From NCBI GenBank assembly GCA_963556195.1, contig OY744519.1:31504908-31568907 (forward strand): a DNA stretch of 64,000 bases, in the 5' to 3' direction. The position numbers were made by a program, and so were the translations under genes. This document shows, piece after piece, positions 57,207-64,000 of the stretch. The notes under the pieces are model-generated. The model did not search any database and had not been told where the DNA came from. It worked only from the letters and a program-made list of their open reading frames with translations. The stretch is from Sepiola atlantica. Lineage: Eukaryota; Mollusca; Cephalopoda; Sepiida; Sepiolidae. How positions within the stretch are numbered: position 1 is the stretch's first letter; every line of letters begins with the position of its first letter.

Positions 57207-57377
57207 GATTGATGATGAATGATTAAAATCATAAGATACGTATATGTTACCACTAGGATATACTGAGATCATAGTTCCATTTGAAAAAAAAAGAGATATG
57301 ATGTTGATAATGAGTACTGATTGTAATTGAGGCTCAGCTTGCCTAGTTTTTCATTGTTTTTGCTTTATTTTATATAA

Positions 57378-57457
57378 TTAGCACTGAGGATAGCTACACC
57401 AAGAAATAAATGCACAGGAGCATTACATTGGTGTAAGCCGAAACAATTGTATGCTGA
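57378..57457 (+). ncRNA. Hammerhead ribozyme candidate, core intact, 10-bp helix II
   Basis: Helix I TTAGCA (57378-57383) with TGCTGA (57452-57457), CTGAGGA (57384-57390), helix II GCTACACCAA with TTGGTGTaAGC (one bulged A), GAAA (57440-57443), helix III AC-AATT-GT, triplet GTA (57449-57451). All core positions match. Downstream sequence relates to 34740-34900, and a TA/TG array follows at 57648. Confidence 0.7.
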
Positions 57458-57647
57458 ATAAAAACAAGTTTTGCGAAAGGATGTGAATCTGTCCTTCATA
57501 ACATTGATATGGTATAAAATTTAATAAAACATATTGTATACAACATAGCTCTAGCCTTAAACAACTGAGCTATTACAGTTGCTATATGTTATAAAATTTA
57601 TATTCGAATAAATATAAAAAGTTCTAAATATAATATAAATATAAATG

Positions 57648-57689
57648 CATATATATGTGTGTATGTGTGTGTGCGTGTGTGTGTGTGTA
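57648..57689. repeat. (TA)n(TG)n microsatellite
   Basis: Short TA then TG with one CG. Confidence 0.95.
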
Positions 57690-57808
57690 TTACAGAAGAA
57701 AGATCAACATCGACCGATGTTCTGTTTGTTTGTAAAAATAAATATTACGCTAATATTTTTTAATATTCTTAATAATCGAGCACTCTGCTGGGGTTCTCTT
57801 CCACTAAC

Positions 57809-57812
<4 letters not shown>

Positions 57813-57898
<86 letters not shown>
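57813..57898. repeat. (TA)n array
   Basis: Pure TA; left border of the ribozyme palindrome. Confidence 0.98.
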
Positions 57899-57900
<2 letters not shown>

Positions 57901-57933
57901 TTATGAGGTTTAAAAAGACTAAATATACATTCG

Positions 57934-57991
57934 GGTTGTACACATAAGTTATTTCGACCTTAACTAGGTCTCCTCAGATGTGTTTCCAACC
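57934..57991 (-). ncRNA. Hammerhead ribozyme candidate, left arm
   Basis: Reverse strand: outer pairing GGTTG/CAACC, helix I ACACAT/ATGTGT, CTGAGGA (57971-57977), helix II GACCT-AGTTA-AGGTC (perfect), GAAA (57952-57955), loop TAAC, UU. Helix III is one pair. 3' side faces (TA)n at 57813. Confidence 0.6.
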
Positions 57992-58010
57992 ACAATTCAA
58001 ATTGAATTGT

Positions 58011-58071
58011 GGTTGGAAACATATCCGAGGAGACCTAGTTACGGTCGAAATAACTTATAATGTGTACAATC
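58011..58071 (+). ncRNA. Hammerhead-like, right arm, one core change
   Basis: CCGAGGA (58025-58031; U4 to C), helix II GACC/GGTC, GAAA (58047-58050). Helix I ACATAT/ATGTGT and outer GGTTG/CAATC keep all pairs through G-U wobbles although the sequence differs from the left arm. Confidence 0.5.
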
Positions 58072-58180
58072 CGAATGTATATTTAGTCTTTTTAAACCTC
58101 ATAACTTATTCATGCTCTGTTGGAACGGACATAGAGCTCTCTGATTCGAAATCCTATCGAAAATAATCGAACCTGAAAAC

Positions 58181-58181
<1 letters not shown>

Positions 58182-58270
<89 letters not shown>
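58182..58270. repeat. (TA)n array
   Basis: Pure TA between convergent ribozyme units. Confidence 0.98.
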
Positions 58271-58272
<2 letters not shown>

Positions 58273-58520
58273 CAAGGTAAAACATCTACAGGGTAGTAAT
58301 CCAAAGAATTTCAACCAGATTTATAAAAAGTGCTCAATATCAAATAGAGCTTTTATATATGATTATTTTTTATTTACACAGACATGTACAAAATCTGCGA
58401 CACTGGCATGTCGATGTTATCGATCAACAGCTATTATAAACTGAGATCTCATCAGGCAGAGTTAAAATTCGATCTTAACCTTAGATCATATTTCCAAATA
58501 AAAGTTTGTTCAAATATTTG
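58271..58520 (-). repeat. PLE-type terminal unit
   Basis: Colinear with the inverse of 63595-63820: GTAAAACATCTACAGGGTAG, TTTATAAAAAGTGCTCAATA, TTACACAGACATGTACAAAA, then the family A ribozyme. Confidence 0.75.
58394..58460 (-). ncRNA. Hammerhead-like, family A (GAUAA variant)
   Basis: Reverse strand helix I TCTGC/GCAGA (58456-58460 with 58394-58398), CTGATGA, helix II GATC/GATC plus CAG/CTG, GATAAC (58416-58421), triplet GTC (58399-58401). Confidence 0.5.
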
Positions 58521-58671
58521 TACTTGCGTGTTATTTCTTCAAACTAATCATTCCGAGGAAGTCTTCAAATAAAGACGTTGATGAATACATAAATAATATT
58601 TTTGGTTTTCTTTTTGACAGTTCCAAAAGAGGAGTGTATCAGTTATTGACAATTTTGCACCTCGTTTCCAG

Positions 58672-58860
58672 GATGCCTATCATTGAACGGTGGTACGACA
58701 AAGACTGTTGAAGATTCATGACTGAAACTTGGTGGATGAGTCAGATATAGACTGAAGTTTATTTGTACCAAATATGGTTGGATTGCAGAAAGGATTGTGA
58801 ATTTAACGCTTCTATGGGTGGAATTTTGGAGGCGTGGTCCTGTACAAGGTTCTCAGTTTA
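58672..58860 (+). repeat. Repeat N, fullest copy
   Basis: CCTATCATTGAACGGTGG, GACTGTTGAAGATTCATG, CTGAAGTTTATTTGTACC, AATATGGTTGGATTGC, TTCTATGGGTGG. Confidence 0.7.
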
Positions 58861-59039
58861 AACTAAGCTTGTTTCAAACCTATCCTAGTCAGAATCCGAG
58901 TATAAATATAAATAATTTATGCACCGATGGTGACAGTAAAAGTATGAATCCTTAATTTCTCCCTCCAGCTATGAGTAAAATAGCAACTTCTGTTGCAATT
59001 AAGTTATACAATTAATCGATTGATTCGATTAATTGCCTG

Positions 59040-59270
59040 ATTAATTCGATTAATGGATCGAAGGATGTTCTATCCAGAAAGTGTGCAAGAATTAAGTCGC
59101 TTTCTCGCAGAAGAGACGTTTTTAGTATTTCTTTACTTTATCGTTATTCTCTTCCATGAACAAAGTTTCTTTCCAGGAATTTCCTGTCTGTGGAACAAAA
59201 TAACACAGGGCTTCTTTCCGGCCGACTTCAGGGTCGAAGATAGAGAATATGTGTGAACAATTTATAAATA
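59040..59270 (+). pseudogene. LINE C-terminal tail
   Basis: After frameshifts, RFLAEETFLVFLYFIVI aligns loosely, then EQSFFPGISCLWNKITQGFF and PADF before a stop. The LINE 3' hairpin (59649-59681) may belong to it or to a neighbouring copy. Confidence 0.6.
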
Positions 59271-59648
59271 AATATTACATTTTCATCGGGATGTTCTGAG
59301 AGTCTACGTGACTGCTACCAGAATATGTGCCTGATGGGCACGACATCAGTGTCTGTGAAGACCATGCAGAGATGACCAGCTGGTCAAACCATGTCTCATG
59401 GTTTTCAAAGACTAGTCATAAAAGGAAGAGTCTTGTTCTGAATTTCCACACATATATGGAAGATTTTTCATAACTTCTGGACGGAAGAGCACATTCCCTT
59501 AACGTTAGCCAAAATAATTCAAAGGAGATAACTCGGATATGATCCAAGGGAGATAATTCCGATAATTGTAAGCCAACGGGACCAATCTATATTATTGGCT
59601 TTTTCTAGAATTAAATCTTTAGTAAGGCCATTAATAAACTCATCAAGC
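59271..59648. other. Likely LINE 3' region, otherwise unannotated
   Basis: No coding. It ends at the LINE 3' hairpin 59649-59681. Confidence 0.35.
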
Positions 59649-59744
59649 CTTATCCTCGAGTGGCATTTGGGGCTTGATAAGATGTAACTCGTTAGTATAT
59701 CATTTTTAATCGTTAACAATAGGTAATGTGCTTCGGAATTAAAG

Positions 59745-60000
59745 GGGAAGTAGAAAGTAGACATTGGCTTCACTTTCGGCAGACTCGTAACTTTCGCTTC
59801 CCTTATTTTGTCCTTTAGTCCTCACATTTCATGGGCGATGTTTCTGACAAAGGGGGAACAATTGCTGTTTTCTGGGTCGGAATCTATCCACCTAACACTT
59901 ATTGTTGGCTAGTTTGTTTTTTTTACCTTGAAGTGGGTTTTTTTTTTTAGCTCCTTACACCAACTGGCTTCGTACCTTGTCTGGAGCGATTTCCATTAAA
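59745..60000 (-). repeat. Interspersed repeat R, copy 3
   Basis: Inverse of 1986-2240 across its full length, ending GGAGCGATTTCCATT. Confidence 0.8.
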
Positions 60001-60600
60001 AAATAATAATAACTCCACAAATGGTTATGTTGCTGTTGAACAGACGAATAAAGTGAGTTTCGAGGATGGTCAATAATGGACAATCATTTCATGCGTTTGA
60101 TCTGGTCATCCAAAAGCGCCGAACCTGACACTTTTTAGACTAACCTTGAGTCAAATCTGTCTTCGCATTCAGTACCTATTGTGATATACTGTTATATGTT
60201 CACTTACCGATGGGTGCATAAACCATTATACACCGTGTCCTCATTGTGAACCCAAATTCTTGATCGTCTGTTGATAAAACACACGGACGATAATGTTAGT
60301 TTATAAGGTATATAAATGTAAATAACTTGGAGCATTTATAAACCTAGAGTGTAGATGATGCAAAGACTTTAATATGTGGACTGCTGCATCAGAGAGAGAG
60401 GGAGAGAGAGAGAGACAGGGGGAGAGAACAGTAGATATACAGATAGATCGCTTGTCTAGTTACACTTAGCTACACTGTATGTGACCGCCTCCACCCTCAC
60501 TATGGCTCTTCGGGAGAACGGTCACGTTTGTCTTCCGCTTACTTAAGTTGTCAGCCAAAAAAACACAGTAAAAAAAAACTGCCTGAAGTACCATGGTTTT
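60001..60600. other. Unannotated; short (GA)n
   Basis: GA-rich patch at about 60390-60425. No gene. Confidence 0.4.
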
Positions 60601-60689
60601 ATCGACTTCCGCTTTGAGGTCTTAAGGTGTCACCCAAACCTTCCCCTCCAAACACGCCCTTCACGATGTAACAAATCCACCCCAGGCCA

Positions 60690-61200
60690 TAAGTTGACTG
60701 TCCTCATAAACAAGAACGGACCCTTTCTTAAGATGCGTCCGTTAATTCTACTCGTTTGGCGATTAAAATGTTATTTTGAATTTAAACATCACATACATTG
60801 GCATGGACGACATAGCATTCTTCTCGAGAGTCAAACGGTTAAACTCCTCGGCCTCATATTCTCAATCAACCTCAAGTGGAATGAGTACATAGATTACGCT
60901 GTTAAGTTTGCCGCAAAGAAGATAGAATCCCTCTACTGGGCTAGAAAACTGTCAGTATCCTATATCTCTATAAAGTCACTATTCACTCATGCATGGAATA
61001 GTGTTGCCACATCTACATTGGTGCACCAACCACTAGTAATTCTCTACTAGATACTGTGCAAAAAAAACTAGCCTAATACGTCTGAATCTCTGTCGCATCG
61101 TCACAGTGTTGAATTTCTGTGTTTGTTGTACTAGTACTTCCACAGAATGTGCTCCGATGAACTTACTGCGGACAGCGCCGCTCGGGCGTATCTAAAATAA
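60690..61200 (+). pseudogene. LINE fragment after the RT motif
   Basis: ESQTVKLLGLIFSINLKWNE, YIDYAVKFAAKKIESLYWAR correspond to the LTF..LKW.KYI and AAKTVGSLYRAR stretch of LINE copy B. Further on, ECAPMNLL and DSAARAYLK are remnants of the tail. Confidence 0.7.
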
Positions 61201-61239
61201 GATGCATAAATTCATTCTGCTGTTTTGCGTTGCAGACCA

Positions 61240-61490
61240 ATGAAAATGCTATTTCAAACTTAAGCATGACAGACTAATGAAAATGTTATTTTAAACTTAA
61301 GCATGACAGCCTAATGAAAATGATATTTCAAACTTAAGCATGACAAACTGATTAAAATGTTATTTCAAACTTAAGTATAACAGACTGGTGAAAATGTTAT
61401 TTCAATCTTGAGCATGACAGACTAATGAAAATGTTATTTCAAACTTAAGCATGACAGACTGATCAAACGCTATTTCAAACTAAGCGTGTC
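61240..61490 (+). repeat. 37-bp minisatellite
   Basis: GACAGACTAATGAAAATG followed by TTATTTCAAACTTAAGCAT recurs at 61268, 61305 and 61342 and onward, about six to seven diverging units. Confidence 0.9.
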
Positions 61491-62075
61491 AGATCAATCG
61501 ATGGACAGAGCCTCTAAGAGAAATTCATGGACGCATCTAAAATAAGATGCGTCCATTCAAACTGCGCGTTTAATGATGAAAATTATATTTGTGTGACAAA
61601 CCGATGGACGGAACCTCCCTTAAGGATGCGAGGACACATCTAAAAGATTTTTTTTAAGTTGGCTTTAGCAGAAACACTACAAGGCGATGTCTTTCCCTCA
61701 TTGGATCAGTTGCTCGTGGGTACGGATGCGCCCGGTCGGCAAACGGTTGGAAAAAAACAACAACAAAAAAGCAAAATGGCGAATTAAGTTTTCTTGAAAA
61801 TGCCCGCGAAAAGGCGTGGGAGTTTGTGTGCTTCTGTGTTTGTACAACTCAATTCTGAAAATAGACACCTGTGTGTTTTTTTGTCAATGAAATGTGGGTT
61901 ATGTTAACACACACACACATGCACATACACATCGGCTTTAAGAGACATGCGTGCGAATGCGTATTAGCATATGTTCTTGCGAATATCAGAGTGAATTTAT
62001 TTATGTTTGTAAGGGTTGTGTGAATAAAACCTTGAAAGAATGCGCACACACACACACACACACGCACACACACAC
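61491..62075. other. Unannotated; ACATCTAAAA direct repeats and (CA)n
   Basis: GATGCG..CATC(T)AAAA repeats near 61530 and 61625 continue the minisatellite flank. Short CA runs lie at 61907-61920 and 62046-62075. Confidence 0.4.
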
Positions 62076-62369
62076 AGAGGGTGTCCGTAAAATCTGAACA
62101 GATAGGTAAAAAAAAAAGAAATCAGTTACGAGTTAATTGCTTCCCACTGCAGCATGGATTCATCAACATTCCGCGGTAGGGGCGCCTCGAGTAATCTCCC
62201 TCCATATATATATGACAATAAAAGTAACCCGTCAAAATCGGAACCGAATAGAAAATAAGACAAACAGAGGGCTCGATATCCTATCATATAGAGCTATATG
62301 AATAATAAATGAAAATAAAATTTACTTAGTTTAACACTTTTTCCTGCAATTTCATGGCATTACCCACCT

Positions 62370-62950
62370 GTGACAATGGATGAAACATGGATTCACCACT
62401 TCATTCAGGGGTCAAATCGGCAGTCAGTTGAGTGGACAGCATGAGGGGAAAGCCGTCCAAAGATACCAACATCAGCAGACAAGGTTTTGACATCCATATT
62501 TTGGGATGCGCAATAATTTTTTCATCGATTACCGTGAGAAAGGTAGGTCCATCAATAGCGGATATTATATAGCATTATTGGTGCGTTTGACGTAAGAAAA
62601 AAACGGCCAGAAATGAAGAAAAATTGCTCTTTCACCAAGACAATGCACCGTGTCACAAGTCGATCGACACAATCGCAAAACTACATGAATTTATCTTCGA
62701 ATTGTTCCGCGCCCACCCTATTCTCCAGCTTATACCCCAGCGACTACTGGCTGTTTGCAGACTAAAAACGAATACTCCAAGGAAAGAGATCTGGTTCCAA
62801 TTAAGAAGTGATATCGGAAACTGTGGCGTATTTTGAGGCCAAGGACAATCAGTGTATCACCCTAGAAGGAGACTATGTTGATGAGTAAAGTCGAATTTTG
62901 TTTTTAAAGTTGTTTTATTAGTTAGGCCCGGAACTTATTTAGTGATGTGT
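62370..62950 (+). pseudogene. mariner transposase remnant
   Basis: VTMDETWIHHF (first catalytic Asp), SNRQSVEWTA, then frameshift, LFHQDNAPCHKS (second Asp, about 62630-62660), another frameshift to PSDYWLFAD (third Asp region) and a final EGDYVDE at about 62870. These are hallmarks of D,D34D mariner. Only the catalytic half is left, with at least three frameshifts or stops. AGGGTGTCCGTAAAATCTG at about 62079 resembles a mariner inverted terminal; I do not see its partner. Confidence 0.85.
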
Positions 62951-62989
62951 TAAGAGGGTTTTTTTCTGAACATAGCAAGTATTCTTCCA

Positions 62990-63001
62990 CCCTCTCTCTC
63001 G

Positions 63002-63083
<82 letters not shown>

Positions 63084-63085
63084 GC
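62990..63085. repeat. (CT)n array
   Basis: CT with TTT slips. Confidence 0.95.
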
Positions 63086-63117
63086 GATTCCCGGCGCTTA
63101 TGTGCTAGCTTTGTCTA

Positions 63118-63163
63118 TGCTACATCTAAGAGCCGTAATAGCGGCGAAACAGCTGTCTGTAGA
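63118..63163 (+). ncRNA. Hammerhead-like with one-base deletion
   Basis: Helix I CTACA (63120-63124) with TGTAG (63158-63162), helix II GCCG/CGGC, GAAA (63146-63149), helix III AC-AGCT-GT, triplet GTC (63155-63157). The first box reads CTAAGA instead of CUGANGA, so the invariant G is missing. Confidence 0.55.
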
Positions 63164-63164
63164 T

Positions 63165-63440
63165 GACCTATTTCTTATACATTTATCAACTTTCTACTGC
63201 AAGATACGTAAACTTATCACTAACGTAGAAATGTAAACAACGGAAAACTTCCTAGAGACTTCAATCTTCGGGAAGTCACGTGGTTGGGACTGTTAAGAAT
63301 CAAAATGTTAAAATCACAATCAAAATCCAAATATAAAATCTGTCGATTTCATTTTTTCTATCTATTTACCTATCTATCTTTCTATTTATCTATCTATCTA
63401 TCTTTTTACTCTACCCTTTTTATTATATCTCTCTCTCTCT
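63165..63440. repeat. Unique stretch then (TATC)n and (CT)n
   Basis: 63165-63350 unannotated; TATC units at 63356-63408 and CT at about 63428-63444. Confidence 0.7.
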
Positions 63441-63931
<491 letters not shown>

Positions 63932-63950
63932 AATTTTCAGTAAATAGTTA

Positions 63951-63997
63951 TTATCCACAGACATATTTCATGTTCACTAACAATTATCAGTGTGGCT
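63951..63997 (-). ncRNA. Hammerhead-like, family B, one core change
   Basis: Reverse strand helix I CCACA/TGTGG, CTGATAA (63984-63990; G8 to A), GAAA (63966-63969), triplet GTC (63960-63962). 3' side faces the TA array. The window ends just beyond. Confidence 0.5.
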
Positions 63998-64000
63998 ATA

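Larger units (their letters stand above)
57899..58110. repeat. Ribozyme-bearing palindrome
   Basis: Left arm about 57899-57996 and right arm about 57998-58110 are inverse copies from GTTATGAGGTTTAAAAAGAC to CCACAATTCAA, meeting at AATTCAAATTGAATT. The arms differ at scattered positions. Confidence 0.9.

Overview
This window is repeat-dense eukaryotic DNA, with no bacterial-style gene layout and no host exon I could defend. It holds several dozen (TA)n, (GT)n, (CT)n and compound microsatellites. Between them lie many degraded transposable elements: Jockey-superfamily LINE fragments with a conserved C-terminal tail, SINEs, a Penelope-like (PLE) fragment and a broken mariner. This fits a large invertebrate genome. 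My best guess is a mollusc, perhaps a cephalopod, from the AT-rich simple-repeat load and the style of the LINE tails; this is inference, not proof.

Layout. 0-6 kb: TA and TATACAG arrays and a LINE 3' end. 6.4-9.6 kb: two stacked reverse-strand LINE copies (endonuclease, reverse transcriptase, C-terminal tail). 9.7-16 kb: hammerhead-like motifs, a 5S rRNA-like pseudogene at 11.6 kb and a telomere-like tract at 12.3 kb. 17-23 kb: LINE ends, SINEs and a dimeric hairpin element. 24-30 kb: two candidate terminal-inverted-repeat elements and SINE relatives. 30-31.6 kb: a 98-bp satellite with a 196-bp higher-order period. 32-36 kb: U2-headed SINE and PLE remnants, including a GIY-YIG-like fragment between inverted ribozyme-bearing arms. 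36-42 kb: second hairpin element, U2 SINE with a doubled head, LINE ends. 42-48 kb: LTR-like candidate, 14-bp minisatellite, clustered unclassified repeats. 48-64 kb: PLE-type terminal units with ribozymes, full-length U2 SINE, more LINE ends, a 37-bp minisatellite and mariner.

The main observation is a large set of hammerhead-ribozyme-like motifs (about 18 good candidates plus about 10 decayed ones) tied to (TA)n arrays with a consistent polarity: the 3' side of the ribozyme faces a microsatellite in all but two of the better cases. Several occur as convergent pairs across one (TA)n array, and one inverted pair flanks a recognisable PLE endonuclease fragment. Hammerheads in PLE terminal repeats, and related animal retrozymes, are established. 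The density, the array polarity and a sub-family with a GAUAA in place of GAAA are what deserve checking.

The second notable system is a SINE with a head from the 5' end of U2 snRNA. Two copies have perfect 14-15 bp target-site duplications, one copy carries the U2 head twice in tandem, and headless relatives share the same body. The non-LTR elements probably share retrotransposition machinery, but this window contains no intact autonomous copy.
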